DNA from: Lachnospiraceae bacterium AC2031
GTDB taxonomy: Bacteria > Bacillota > Clostridia > Lachnospirales > Lachnospiraceae
DNA: 64,000 nucleotides
Reading direction: 5' to 3'
Assembly: GCA_000687975.1 (NCBI GenBank)
Contig: JIAB01000001.1
Span: 2,456,001 to 2,520,000 of the forward strand
A model generated the notes under the pieces. It searched no databases. It was not told where the DNA came from and worked only from the letters and a program-made list of their open reading frames with translations. Shown here one piece after another: positions 1 to 8,878 of the stretch; position 1 is the first letter of the stretch; each line of letters opens with the position of its first letter. A program made the position numbers and the translations under genes.

Positions 1-509
1 TCCTTACAGACGTAGCATTTGTTCCTTATCCAACACTTGAGGATAAGGCAAGCATCATTAAGAACACAGTTGAAATCTGTAATGCGTGCGGAATTGATAA
101 TCCTAAGGTTGCTCCACTTGCAGCAGTTGAGGTTGTTAACCCTAAGATGCCTGAGACTGTTGAGGCAGATGAGCTTCGCCAGATGAATGAGAGAGGCGAG
201 ATCACAGGATGTATCGTAGACGGACCACTTTCTATGGACCTCGCAACATGCCCAGAGGCTGCACAGCATAAGGGTGCTACAGGACGTAAGATAGTTGGTG
301 ATGCAGACGTACTTCTGTTCCCAGATATTCACGCTGGTAACATTCTTTACAAGGGTCTGGTACATTTTGCTAAGGCTAAGAATGGTAACCTTATTACAGG
401 TACAGCTGCACCAGTTATTCTTACATCACGTTCAGACAGCTTCGAAGTAAAGGTTAATTCACTTGCTCTCGGCGCACTTGTTGCAGACTCACTTAAGAAG
501 AACAAATAA
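1..509 (+). CDS. ptb: Phosphate butyryltransferase, C-terminal part (5' end outside window)
   Basis: This enzyme exchanges CoA for phosphate on butyryl-CoA to give butyryl phosphate, the penultimate step of the kinase route to butyrate in the cytosol. The frame is already open at base 3 and runs to the TAA at 507-509, giving about 168 residues of a family that is normally near 300, so the N-terminal half lies upstream of the window. Visible family features are the stretch VAFVPYPTLEDKA at the left edge, the loop after CPEAAQHKG, and the block ADVLLFPDIHAGNILYKG, typical of the phosphate acetyl/butyryltransferase fold. The next gene starts 12 bases downstream and encodes butyrate kinase, which favours butyryl over acetyl as substrate. 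An internal ATG at 147 is not the start, because the homologous sequence continues upstream of it. Confidence 0.9.
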   Translation, partial: LTDVAFVPYPTLEDKASIIKNTVEICNACGIDNPKVAPLAAVEVVNPKMPETVEADELRQMNERGEITGCIVDGPLSMDLATCPEAAQHKGATGRKIVGDADVLLFPDIHAGNILYKGLVHFAKAKNGNLITGTAAPVILTSRSDSFEVKVNSLALGALVADSLKKNK

Positions 510-521
510 TTTGGAGGAACT

Positions 522-1583
522 ATGATAAAGTCACTTATTATAAATCCAGGCTCAACTTCAACTAAGCTTGGAATATTTGAAGATGAAACACTTATTTCAG
601 AGGAGACTCTGAGACATACAACTGAGGAGATTGCTCAGTTCGAAAAGATAGTAGATCAGGTTGATTTCCGTAAGGAAATGATACTCAACTTCTTACAGGA
701 AAAGGGCGAGGACCTTGCAAGCTTCAACGTTATCGTTGGACGTGGCGGACTCCTTAAGCCAATTCCAAGTGGAACATATGCAGTAACAGATAAGCTTATC
801 GAGGATCTTAAGATCGGTGTTGGCGGTGAGCATGCATCAAATCTTGGTGGTATCCTTGCAAAGGCACTTGCTGATCAGGTTGGTGTTCCTTCTTACATCG
901 TTGACCCTGTTGTTGTTGACGAGCTGGAGCCAGTAGCGAGAATCTCTGGTGTTCCAGAGCTTCCTAGAGTTTCTATCTTCCATGCTCTCAATCAGAAGGC
1001 AGTAGCTAAGAGATATGCTAAGGAAGTTGGAAAGGCTTACGAGGATCTTAACCTTATCGTTGTACACATGGGTGGTGGAGTATCAGTTGGTGCTCATACT
1101 GGTGGAAGAATCGTTGATGTCTTCAACGCGCTTTCAGGTGAAGGTGCATTTTCTCCTGAGAGAGCTGGTGGTGTTGCACCTGCTGCTCTTGTTGAAATGT
1201 GCTTCTCAGGAAAGTATACAAAGGATGAGATCAAGAAGAAGCTTATTGGAAATGGTGGCTACAACGCTCTTGTTGGTACAAACAACGCTCAGGAAGTTTA
1301 CAAGAGAAGTCTTACAGATCCAGATGTGAAGCTTGTTTTCGATGCATTTATCTATCAGGTAAGTAAGGATATCGGAGCTATGTCAACAGTACTTAAGGGT
1401 AAGGTTGATCAGATAATTCTTACTGGTGGTATCGCTTATGGCGAGCAGGTTACAGCTGACATCAAGGAAAGAGTTGGATTCATCGCTCCTGTAACTATCT
1501 ATCCTGGTGAGGATGAACTTCTTGCACTTGCTCAGGGTGCACTTCGCGTTATGAACGGCGAAGAAGAGGCTCGTGAGTACTAG
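522..1583 (+). CDS. buk: Butyrate kinase
   Basis: Butyrate kinase converts butyryl phosphate and ADP to butyrate and ATP, so with ptb it completes a substrate-level phosphorylation step of fermentation. The 353-residue length is right for the acetokinase (ASKHA) family. The N-terminal phosphate loop [12 protein letters not shown], the HALNQK segment, the central [11 protein letters not shown] motif and the C-terminal TGGIAYGE motif are all present. The ATG at 522 has a clear GGAGG site eight bases upstream, and the gap to ptb is only 12 bases, so the two are co-transcribed. Acetate kinase is less likely because of the ptb partner and the shorter length. No frameshift or unusual codon use was noticed. 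Confidence 0.95.
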   Translation: MIKSLIINPGSTSTKLGIFEDETLISEETLRHTTEEIAQFEKIVDQVDFRKEMILNFLQEKGEDLASFNVIVGRGGLLKPIPSGTYAVTDKLIEDLKIGVGGEHASNLGGILAKALADQVGVPSYIVDPVVVDELEPVARISGVPELPRVSIFHALNQKAVAKRYAKEVGKAYEDLNLIVVHMGGGVSVGAHTGGRIVDVFNALSGEGAFSPERAGGVAPAALVEMCFSGKYTKDEIKKKLIGNGGYNALVGTNNAQEVYKRSLTDPDVKLVFDAFIYQVSKDIGAMSTVLKGKVDQIILTGGIAYGEQVTADIKERVGFIAPVTIYPGEDELLALAQGALRVMNGEEEAREY

Positions 1584-1620
1584 AGCGAGCTATCATATTA
1601 GAAAGAGATATTAGATATAT

Positions 1621-2634
1621 ATGCTTTATAATATACTTAGTGGTAAGCTAGGTGAAAATAAGATAGTAGTGCTGGCGGCTGTGCTTGCATTTGTTCTGAC
1701 ATTTGTACTGTTGATAAAACCATTTGGATTCCTTCCAAGAGATGGCGGGAAGTTTGTTATCGATAAGGATGGAAACAAGGTTGAAGTCAATAAGGGTTCT
1801 AATGGAAAGGTTACAGGTGTAGGAATCGTTCTTGTGATCGTATGGCTGCTGTCCATATTCCTGGTTTTCCCTGTTAGCTTTACTATGGAAGGACATAAAG
1901 AGTCAGGTGGTTTTGCATTCTTCCTCTGTCTTTCATTCCTTATGATGATGACAGGTTATCTGGATGATTCAGCAAAGGCGCCTTGGGGAGAGTTGATCAA
2001 AGGTATACTGGACCTTGTAATGGCTGTAACAGCAGCAGTAACATTTGTCCTTTTCAACTCAACTGATGTTGTGTTCTTTGGAAATGTTATTCACATTCCT
2101 ATAGTTGTCTATGTTGCGTTGGCGACAGCGCTTATATGGGCATCCATAAATGTTACTAACTGTTCCGATGGTGTTGATGGACTTTGTGGATCAGTTTCAG
2201 CCATCGAGTTTGTAGGCTATGCTTATATATTCAGGAGAACTTACTTTTCAGCCGCAGGACTGGTATTTGCATTTGTACTCGTTGCATATCTTGCGTACAA
2301 CTGGAATCCAAGTAAGGTACTGATGGGCGACGCTGGTTCGAGAACTATAGGTTTTTGGCTTGCAATACTTGCTATGATGTCCAGACATCCGTTCAGCTTC
2401 CTTATTCTGTCTCTCGTGTTCATCTTTGATGGCGGACTTGGACTTCTGAAGCTGGCGCTGCTGAGAGTTACAAAGTCAAAGCTGAATCTTTTTAAGAATA
2501 TTCGTTTTCCATTCCATGATCAGCTTAGAAAAAATATGGGATGGAAGGTGCCATACATTTCCTTGTTCTTTGCAGGACTTGAAGTGGTATTTGTGATAAT
2601 AACAACTTTAATTATAAAGAAGTTTGGTTTATAA
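1621..2634 (+). CDS. mraY: MraY-like phospho-N-acetylmuramoyl-pentapeptide transferase
   Basis: The protein (337 residues) is a polytopic membrane sugar-phosphate transferase of glycosyltransferase family 4, which moves a phospho-sugar from a UDP carrier onto undecaprenyl phosphate. It has about ten hydrophobic segments, the aspartate-rich cytoplasmic motif NVTNCSDGVDGLCG near residues 177-190, the GDAGSRTIG magnesium/nucleotide motif and the C-terminal FPFHDQLRKNMGW segment that resembles the MraY histidine loop. MraY, making lipid I for peptidoglycan, is the best match. A TagO/WecA-type enzyme for another wall polymer is the main alternative, because the gene is far from any mur cluster here. 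It follows buk by 37 bases and precedes aroD by two bases, so it sits inside an operon of unrelated functions. The Shine-Dalgarno site is weak (AGAAAGAG). Confidence 0.75.
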   Translation: MLYNILSGKLGENKIVVLAAVLAFVLTFVLLIKPFGFLPRDGGKFVIDKDGNKVEVNKGSNGKVTGVGIVLVIVWLLSIFLVFPVSFTMEGHKESGGFAFFLCLSFLMMMTGYLDDSAKAPWGELIKGILDLVMAVTAAVTFVLFNSTDVVFFGNVIHIPIVVYVALATALIWASINVTNCSDGVDGLCGSVSAIEFVGYAYIFRRTYFSAAGLVFAFVLVAYLAYNWNPSKVLMGDAGSRTIGFWLAILAMMSRHPFSFLILSLVFIFDGGLGLLKLALLRVTKSKLNLFKNIRFPFHDQLRKNMGWKVPYISLFFAGLEVVFVIITTLIIKKFGL

Positions 2635-2636
2635 TA

Positions 2637-3455
2637 GTGGTCGATATGAGTCTGGAATCTAAAACTCTTACAATTAAAGATTTTACATTCGGTGATGGAA
2701 CTCCACGCATATGCATTCCTTTGATAGGACGCACAGGTGAGGAGATATTTGCTATGGCAAAAATAATCCGAATGGAGATTGATAGGCTCGATGCACTCTA
2801 TTCTGATCGTCCTGACCTAAGGATCGCGGTTATTGAGTGGCGTGCTGATTACTATACAAACATTGCTGAGACTACAAATGTCTTCAATATTCTGAGACAT
2901 CTAAGAGCACTTTTTTCAGACCGCCTTGTGCTGTTCACATTTAGAAGTGAGGAACAGGGTGGCGAGATAAGAAACGACCGTGTTCATATGGGCATGGAAG
3001 ATATCATGAGAAATGTGGTCTCATCCAGAATGGTTGATATGGTGGATGTGGAGGCTGTTGTAGGTAATTACAACATTGCCCGTGCAACTACAAGACTTCA
3101 TGAAGGTGGTGTAAAGGTTGTACTTTCGTATCACGACTTTGAGAATACGCCTCATGATGCAGAGATAGAAGAGAAGCTTCGCCAAATGGATATCCTAGGC
3201 GGAGATATTCTGAAGATGGCTATGATGCCAAAGAATCAGTTTGATACAAGACGTATCATGGAAATGAATCAGCGTATGGTGATCGAACGAACAAAGCCTG
3301 TAGCACTTATCGCTATGGGAGCTCACGGAATACCATCCCGTACACACGGTAAAGAATCCGGAGCGGCACTTACCTTTGCAACTGTGGCTGGAGCATCCAG
3401 TGCACCAGGACAGATTGAAGCAAAAGATTTAATAGCTATTATGGCAAAACAATAA
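2637..3455 (+). CDS. aroD: Type I 3-dehydroquinate dehydratase
   Basis: AroD dehydrates 3-dehydroquinate to 3-dehydroshikimate in the shikimate pathway, using a Schiff-base lysine. Numbering from the GTG at 2637, the catalytic residues of the class I family are visible: Glu67 in EWRADYY, His166 in SYHDFENTP and Lys193 in ILKMAMMP. The C-terminal block PGQIEAKDL also fits. Length (272, or 269 from the ATG at 2646) is slightly above the usual 250 or so. The GTG lies two bases after the mraY stop. The ATG at 2646 is an equally possible start, since neither has a strong ribosome site and translation is probably coupled. The gene ends before a strong bidirectional terminator. Confidence 0.93.
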   Translation: MVDMSLESKTLTIKDFTFGDGTPRICIPLIGRTGEEIFAMAKIIRMEIDRLDALYSDRPDLRIAVIEWRADYYTNIAETTNVFNILRHLRALFSDRLVLFTFRSEEQGGEIRNDRVHMGMEDIMRNVVSSRMVDMVDVEAVVGNYNIARATTRLHEGGVKVVLSYHDFENTPHDAEIEEKLRQMDILGGDILKMAMMPKNQFDTRRIMEMNQRMVIERTKPVALIAMGAHGIPSRTHGKESGAALTFATVAGASSAPGQIEAKDLIAIMAKQ

Positions 3456-3462
3456 ATAATAA

Positions 3463-3493
3463 GGCAAACCGTTAAGCGGTTTGCCTTTTATTT
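3463..3493 (+). terminator. Bidirectional intrinsic terminator between aroD and the oxidoreductase gene
   Basis: A perfect 9-bp stem (3463-3471 with 3477-3485) closes a five-base loop. It is followed by a T-rich tail on the plus strand and preceded by an A-rich run, so it can end transcription from both converging genes. Confidence 0.9.
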
Positions 3494-3496
3494 TAC

Positions 3497-4537
3497 TTAA
3501 GCATTTCTCTTATTAGGATCAAGATTCTCAACTGTCATAGGCTTCTTCTCTGGCTCCTCTGGAAGAGGGAAAGGAAGATTCCATGTATAACGGATAGCGT
3601 CGATAAATCTGTAGATCTCTATAGTATCCTTAATAGAAGCTTCGGCTGTTTCTTTGTTACCTGCGATAGCAGCCTTTCTTGCAGCCTTAAACTCATATTC
3701 ATATCCTGTCTTAGCATCATCTGCTGGCTTAAGTTCGCCTCTGGACTTTCCGTCTGAACCATAGATTGTAACCAGTGATGGGTTATTTACATTATCAATC
3801 TCGATTCTTCCGTGTGTACCATAGATGATACATCTCTTATCAAGACTTGTTGTCATTGATACAGTAACGTATGCTGAACGTCCCTGTGGATATCTCATAT
3901 AGATAGAAGAGTAAGCGTCAACTCCTGTTGTTGTGATGATTGGCTCAGCAACAACGTTTACAGGACCGCCTCCCATTATCATAAATACTGCTGTGATAGG
4001 ATATACACCGATGTCGAGGAGTGCACCACCTGCAAGTTCAGGCTTAAGAAGTCTTTCTCTTCCTCCGAGATTATATCCGATATTTGCAGTGATACTTCTG
4101 ATATCACCGATGATATTCTTCTTAAGATTATCAACTACGAGGTTCATAAGTGGATTATATCTAAGCCACATAGCCTCGCCGCAGAAAATACCCTTATCAG
4201 TTGCGTACTTCATAAGATCTGCAGCTGTCTTAGCGTTGTAAGAGATTGGCTTCTCTACAAATACTGGCTTTCCAGCGTCGATACATTTCTTTGCAAGTTC
4301 AACGTGGTTTGAGTTGACTGTTGCGATATAAACCATCTCAACATCTGGATCTTCAAGCATAGCTTCGTATGAGCCGTATGCCTTCTCGATTTCGTATTCT
4401 TCAGCGAACTTCTTTGCCTTCTCTTCATCGCGGGCTGCGATAGCGTATGGGCAGAAGCCGTTCATGTCCTTAAGGACTTTAGCGATGACACCAGCGATGT
4501 AGCCAGCGCCCATGATGCCTATATTGTATTCAATCAT
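3497..4537 (-). CDS. Gfo/Idh/MocA family NAD(P)-dependent oxidoreductase
   Basis: The 346-residue protein has an N-terminal Rossmann fold with the nucleotide motif GIMGAGYIAG at residues 7-16, the EKPIS motif that carries the conserved lysine of the Gfo/Idh/MocA family, and a C-terminal alpha/beta substrate domain with YNLGGRERLLKPELAGG and ALLDIGVYP. Members oxidise or reduce sugars, inositols or diols; the substrate cannot be read from this sequence. The start is supported by AAGGAG seven bases upstream on the minus strand. It stands alone, transcribed towards aroD, with an unusual palindromic repeat block directly upstream. A trans-1,2-dihydrobenzene-1,2-diol dehydrogenase-like role is a common automatic label for such proteins but is not proven by what is seen. 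Confidence 0.88.
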   Translation of the reverse strand: MIEYNIGIMGAGYIAGVIAKVLKDMNGFCPYAIAARDEEKAKKFAEEYEIEKAYGSYEAMLEDPDVEMVYIATVNSNHVELAKKCIDAGKPVFVEKPISYNAKTAADLMKYATDKGIFCGEAMWLRYNPLMNLVVDNLKKNIIGDIRSITANIGYNLGGRERLLKPELAGGALLDIGVYPITAVFMIMGGGPVNVVAEPIITTTGVDAYSSIYMRYPQGRSAYVTVSMTTSLDKRCIIYGTHGRIEIDNVNNPSLVTIYGSDGKSRGELKPADDAKTGYEYEFKAARKAAIAGNKETAEASIKDTIEIYRFIDAIRYTWNLPFPLPEEPEKKPMTVENLDPNKRNA

Positions 4538-4564
4538 TGTTTTCTCCTTGGGTTATAGTGTAAC

Positions 4565-4731
4565 GAACATAACGTTCATGCAATCGCAGAACGAAACGTT
4601 CAGTAGAACATAACGTTCATGCAATCGCAGAACGTTTCGTTCTGCGATGACGAGGCTTCGCCTCTTATATCCATGAATATCCACAGGGGGCTTTGAAAGC
4701 GAGCTTTCAGCCCCTATGGATATTCATGGAT
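4565..4731. repeat. Palindromic intergenic element with 29-bp direct repeats
   Basis: The 313-base gap 4538-4850 holds no gene. It contains an exact 29-bp direct repeat (4565-4593 and 4606-4634), a perfect 11-bp inverted repeat with a three-base loop (4624-4648), a small hairpin GAGGC-TTC-GCCTC at 4652-4664 and a long near-perfect inverted repeat whose outer arms (ATCCATGAATATCCA and its complement) span 4669-4731. The last encloses a second GGGGCT...AGCCCC stem. No poly-T tail follows, so this is not a simple terminator. It looks like a REP- or MITE-like intergenic element of unknown function. Confidence 0.7.
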
Positions 4732-4773
4732 GCATGAACTCAGCAAATCACATTATAAGTCAAAACGGGTGTG

Positions 4774-4802
4774 TTGTAAAGAAATCAAAATAGTGCTAAA
4801 AT
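4774..4802 (+). promoter_or_regulatory. Promoter of the ABC exporter operon
   Basis: TTGTAA at 4774-4779 and TAAAAT at 4797-4802 are separated by 17 bases, and TGC just before the -10 makes it an extended -10 promoter. It lies 49 bases before the TTG start of the first exporter gene. Confidence 0.75.
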
Positions 4803-4850
4803 TGGTGCTGTTCATCTAATGGAAAAGAACTATAAATAGAGGAAAAGATA

Positions 4851-6659
4851 TTGAAGACGGTAAAAACTATTTTAAAAGAAGTTCAGGAGTTTAAGGCTGC
4901 ATCATTCCTTACTCCTTTTTTCATGGTTCTCGAGGTTATCTTCGAGACTCTTATTCCTATCGTAATGGGTAAGATCATCGATATGTCTAATGGAGAGGCT
5001 GAGGCTGTAGGAGAGGCGGTGGAAACTGCGGTATCTGAAGGTTCTATTGATATGGGAAAAATCCTGTTATATGGAGGCGTCATGATACTGCTTGCTCTTG
5101 GAGCTCTCTTTACAGGTGTTATGGGTGGTAAGTACGGCGCCCTTGCATCAGCAGGTCTTGCTAAGAATCTTCGTCGTGATATGTATGCGCGTATCCAGGA
5201 TTTCTCATTTGCTAATATCGATAGATTCTCATCTGCAAGTCTTGTAACAAGACTTACAACAGATGTCACAAATATTCAGAATGCTTATCAGATGGTTCTT
5301 AGAATGATGACAAGAGCACCTATCAACCTTATTGTTGCTATGGTGGCTGCATTTACCATTAGTCCTAAGGTAGCTGTAGTTTATCTTGGCGCGGTTATCT
5401 TCCTTTCAGTAGTTGGTGGAACTCTTGTTAAGCATGTTACCAAGTATTTCTCTCAGGCATTTCCAAAGTATGACGAGATGAATGAGAGTGTACAGGAAAA
5501 TGTAACTGCCATTCGAGTTGTTAAAGGATTTGTTCGTGAGGATTACGAAACAAAGCGCTTCAAGAAGGCTAGTGGAATGATCTATGAGCTCTTCAAGAAA
5601 GCAGAGTGTATTATGGCATTTACCATGCCTCTTATGCAGTCGACTATCTACTTCTGTATTCTGATGGTCAGCTGGGTTGGAGCTAAGCTCATTATAGACG
5701 GCGTTGGTATAGATGGAGCACTTACAACTGGTAATCTTTCTACACTTCTTGCATATTGTATGCAGATTCTGATGAGTCTCATGATGCTCACAGTGGTTAT
5801 TGTTATGATCACAATGTCTGCTGCCAGCGGTCAGCGTGTTGCTGAGGTTCTGGAAGAGGAGAGCACTCTGAAGAATCCTGAAAGACCTGTATTTGAGATT
5901 GCAGACGGAAGTATAGATTTCGAAGGCGTTACATTTAGATACGATGAAAACGCTGAGGCTCCAGTTCTTGATGATATTAATCTTCATATTGAATCAGGAC
6001 AGACTATAGGTATAATCGGTGGAACTGGTAGTTCCAAGACCAGTCTGGTTAATCTGATCAGCCGTCTCTACGACGTGTCTGAGGGTTCGGTTAAGGTTGG
6101 TGGAAAGGATGTTCGTGAATATGATATGGAGACACTCCGTAACAATGTGGCGGTAGTTCTTCAGAAAAATGTCCTCTTCTCCGGTACCATTTACGAGAAC
6201 CTGCGTTGGGGTAACAAGGAAGCAACTGATGAGGAATGTCAGGAGGCTGCAAAGCTTGCCTGTGCAGATGACTTCATAGAGGGCTTCCCTGATGGATATA
6301 ATACAAAGATAGAGCAGGGCGGTTCAAATGTTTCTGGTGGCCAGAAGCAGCGTATTTGTATAGCTCGTGCTCTTCTTAAGAAGCCAAAGGTTCTTATTCT
6401 TGATGATTCAACTAGTGCTGTCGATACAGCAACAGATGCAAGGATAAGAGAGTCCTTTAAGAAGTTCATACCTGAGACAACAAAGCTGATAATCGCTCAG
6501 CGTATATCCAGTGTTATGGACTCAGATAAGATAATTGTAATGGATGCTGGTCGTGTAAATGGCTTCGGAACACACGAAGAACTTCTGGCAACAAATGAGA
6601 TATACCGCGACGTCTACGAGTCACAGCAGGGTGGTTCGGGCGATTTTGACAAAGAATAG
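4851..6659 (+). CDS. ABC exporter half-transporter with degenerate catalytic site (subunit 1)
   Basis: This 602-residue protein is an ABC type IV exporter half: a six-helix membrane domain (about residues 1-330) followed by a nucleotide-binding domain. The Walker A loop is GGTGSSKT with Lys396, carrying Ser where Gly usually precedes the lysine. The signature is VSGGQ at 494-498. Walker B reads LILDDSTSAVD, so the catalytic glutamate position (519) is aspartate. This pattern is known from the degenerate subunit of heterodimeric exporters such as BmrC and TM287. Translation starts at TTG 4851 with AGAGGA eight bases upstream. The partner gene starts 204 bases later and has a canonical Walker B. 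The substrate (drug, lipid or peptide) is unknown. The long acidic insert after the second helix region (about residues 47-66) is a little unusual. Confidence 0.9.
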   Translation: MKTVKTILKEVQEFKAASFLTPFFMVLEVIFETLIPIVMGKIIDMSNGEAEAVGEAVETAVSEGSIDMGKILLYGGVMILLALGALFTGVMGGKYGALASAGLAKNLRRDMYARIQDFSFANIDRFSSASLVTRLTTDVTNIQNAYQMVLRMMTRAPINLIVAMVAAFTISPKVAVVYLGAVIFLSVVGGTLVKHVTKYFSQAFPKYDEMNESVQENVTAIRVVKGFVREDYETKRFKKASGMIYELFKKAECIMAFTMPLMQSTIYFCILMVSWVGAKLIIDGVGIDGALTTGNLSTLLAYCMQILMSLMMLTVVIVMITMSAASGQRVAEVLEEESTLKNPERPVFEIADGSIDFEGVTFRYDENAEAPVLDDINLHIESGQTIGIIGGTGSSKTSLVNLISRLYDVSEGSVKVGGKDVREYDMETLRNNVAVVLQKNVLFSGTIYENLRWGNKEATDEECQEAAKLACADDFIEGFPDGYNTKIEQGGSNVSGGQKQRICIARALLKKPKVLILDDSTSAVDTATDARIRESFKKFIPETTKLIIAQRISSVMDSDKIIVMDAGRVNGFGTHEELLATNEIYRDVYESQQGGSGDFDKE

Positions 6660-6666
6660 TGTTGAG

Positions 6667-6839
6667 GTTGCAGGGCTCGAAGATAATATAGGCTCTGACG
6701 CATTTATGCGTTAAGAGACTATATTATCTCCGAGGTGCCTGGAACAGGCGACCTTGGATGACACGAGGAAGGTGTCTGCGAAGCAGACGATAGAGCATCG
6801 AAGATGCGGACGTTCCGAGTGACTTCCAAGGCCTGCAAC
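6667..6839 (+). other. Multi-hairpin structured element between the exporter genes
   Basis: The 203-base spacer between the two exporter genes folds on paper into a closed multibranch structure. An outer 8-bp stem pairs 6667-6674 with 6832-6839. Inside are a 16-bp arm with one mismatch (6676-6691 with 6719-6734) topped by ACGCAT-TT-ATGCGT, the hairpin GCCTG-GAA-CAGGC (6737-6749), and a 7-bp stem (6752-6758 with 6825-6831). The last encloses GTCTGC-GAA-GCAGAC (6774-6788), GCATC-GAA-GATGC (6795-6807) and CGGA-CGT-TCCG (6807-6817). There is no T-tract, so it is not a terminator. It may be a REP-like DNA element, an mRNA-processing or stability element, or a structured RNA. Confidence 0.65.
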
Positions 6840-6862
6840 AATAATAAGAATAGGAGAATGAT

Positions 6863-8815
6863 ATGGCAGCAGCAAGAGGTCCTAAGGGACGAACTCCAAG
6901 AGGCATGAAGCCTACGGTTGAAAACCCGGGCAAGATCATGAAGCGCCTCATGGGATATGTATTTGAATATTATGGTGTTCAAATGATCATCGTGTTTGCG
7001 CTTATTTTAATTAGTGTACTTGCAAATCTTCAGGGAACTATGTTTATGAAGACCCTGATCGATGATTATATAAAACCTATGATTGAAACAGTAGAAGCGG
7101 GCGGTGATCCAAGCTTTACACCACTCCTTCATGCAATTATTAAGACAGCTTGTTTCTATGCGGTTGGTGTTGTTTCAACATACTCATACAACAGGATCAT
7201 GGTAAATGTATCTCAGGGTACACTTCGTCGAATCCGTGACAGTCTGTTTGAACACATGCAGTCACTTCCTATCAGGTATTTTGATACCAACACTCACGGC
7301 GATATCATGTCGGTCTACACCAATGACGTCGATACTCTTAGACAGGTTGTAAGCCAGAGTTTACCTTCTCTTGTTCAGAGTGGATTTACAGTTATCGGTG
7401 TAATCGTTTGTATGATCATTCGTAATGTACCGCTTACTATTCTTTCATTTATCATGGTTGGATTCATGCTTAGAGTTACCATGGGTCTTTCAAAGAAGAG
7501 TGGTGAGTATTTCGTAAAGCAGCAGAAGAATCTGGGACGCGAAAATGGTTTCATTGAGGAAATGATAACTGGCCAGAAGGTTGTTAAGGTATTCTGCCAC
7601 GAGAAGGATAGTATCAATGACTTCAATAAGTTAAATGATGAACTTTTTGATAGTGCATATAACGCAAACAAGTATGCGAATATCCTGATGCCATCTGTGG
7701 CTCAGATCGGTAACCTCAGCTATGTTCTTTGTACCGTTGTGGGAGCGGTTCTGATCCTTACAGCATTTGGTGTGAAGGGAGCTCCATTTGATGGTATTGC
7801 ACCACTTACAGTTGGTGGACTTGTATCATTTCTTACTTTCAATAAGAGTTTCAATATGCCGATCAATCAGGTGTCCATGCAGTTTAACTCGATCATCATG
7901 GCACTGGCAGGTGCTGACAGAGTATTTAAGCTCCTGGACGAGGAGTCTGAAGCTGATGATGGCTACGTAACACTTGTAAATGCAAAGGAAGATGCTGACG
8001 GTAATCTTACAGAGACAACTGAGAGAACAGGCCTTTGGGCTTGGAAACATCAGCATCAGGCAGATGGTTCCATCACTTATCAGAAGCTTGAAGGTGCCAT
8101 ATTCATGGACGATGTGGATTTCGGTTATGTTCCAGAAAAAATGGTACTTCACAATGTATCTCTCGACGCAAAACCAGGTCAGAAGATTGCATTTGTCGGT
8201 TCTACTGGTGCTGGTAAGACAACTATCACTAACCTGATAAATCGTTTCTATGATATTCAGGACGGAAAGATCCGTTTTGACAACATAAATGTTAATAAGA
8301 TCAAGAAGGGTGATCTAAGACGTTCTCTAGGTCTGGTACTTCAGGATACACATCTGTTTACAGCAACTGTTATGGAGAATATCCGTTACGGAAGACTGGA
8401 TGCCACAGATGAAGAGTGTAAAGCTGCTGCAAGACTTGCTAATGCAGATCATTTCATCAGACAGCTGCCAGATGGTTATAACACCATGCTGACAGGTGAC
8501 GGTGGAAATCTTAGCCAGGGACAGAGACAGCTTCTTGCTATTGCACGTGCAGCTGTTGCGGATCCGCCAGCGCTCATTCTGGATGAGGCTACATCATCTA
8601 TCGATACTCGTACTGAGCGTGAGGTTCAGGAGGGTATGGATAAGCTCATGGCTAACAGAACAACGTTCGTTATCGCGCATAGACTTTCAACAGTTAAGAA
8701 CAGCGATTGTATCATGGTTCTTGAACAGGGTCGTGTTATTGAAAGTGGTACACACGATGAACTTCTTGAACAGAAGGGTAAGTATTATCAGTTATATACA
8801 GGACTTACAGCGTAA
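6863..8815 (+). CDS. ABC exporter half-transporter, catalytic subunit 2
   Basis: The 650-residue partner of the preceding exporter half has a basic N-terminal tail, six membrane helices and a nucleotide-binding domain. Walker A is GSTGAGKT (446-453), and Walker B is LILDEATSSID with the canonical catalytic Glu575. The signature motif is LSQGQ (550-554) instead of LSGGQ. In heterodimeric exporters the altered signature of one subunit faces the altered Walker B of the other, and that is the arrangement seen here: one consensus and one degenerate ATP site. An insert between membrane and ATPase domains (about 380-415) contains a run of acidic and Thr residues. The ATG at 6863 has AGGAGA upstream. 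The gene ends at a strong terminator. Confidence 0.92.
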   Translation: MAAARGPKGRTPRGMKPTVENPGKIMKRLMGYVFEYYGVQMIIVFALILISVLANLQGTMFMKTLIDDYIKPMIETVEAGGDPSFTPLLHAIIKTACFYAVGVVSTYSYNRIMVNVSQGTLRRIRDSLFEHMQSLPIRYFDTNTHGDIMSVYTNDVDTLRQVVSQSLPSLVQSGFTVIGVIVCMIIRNVPLTILSFIMVGFMLRVTMGLSKKSGEYFVKQQKNLGRENGFIEEMITGQKVVKVFCHEKDSINDFNKLNDELFDSAYNANKYANILMPSVAQIGNLSYVLCTVVGAVLILTAFGVKGAPFDGIAPLTVGGLVSFLTFNKSFNMPINQVSMQFNSIIMALAGADRVFKLLDEESEADDGYVTLVNAKEDADGNLTETTERTGLWAWKHQHQADGSITYQKLEGAIFMDDVDFGYVPEKMVLHNVSLDAKPGQKIAFVGSTGAGKTTITNLINRFYDIQDGKIRFDNINVNKIKKGDLRRSLGLVLQDTHLFTATVMENIRYGRLDATDEECKAAARLANADHFIRQLPDGYNTMLTGDGGNLSQGQRQLLAIARAAVADPPALILDEATSSIDTRTEREVQEGMDKLMANRTTFVIAHRLSTVKNSDCIMVLEQGRVIESGTHDELLEQKGKYYQLYTGLTA

Positions 8816-8823
8816 GCATAATA

Positions 8824-8856
8824 AAAAGCGTCACATCATTAAGATGTGACGCTTTT
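8824..8856 (+). terminator. Bidirectional terminator after the ABC exporter
   Basis: A perfect 14-bp stem (8824-8837 with 8843-8856) with a five-base loop begins in AAAA and ends in TTTT, so it serves both the exporter operon and the opposing metal-regulator gene. Confidence 0.92.
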
Positions 8857-8878
8857 GGTTTTTGCAATAATATATTAA

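Noticed and set aside
4565-4634. 29-bp direct repeats as a minimal CRISPR
   Set aside because: Only two copies with a 12-base gap and strong palindromes inside; no cas genes nearby.
6667-6839. tRNA or known small RNA in the exporter spacer
   Set aside because: No cloverleaf with anticodon and T-arm consensus can be drawn, and no known RNA family core was recognised.
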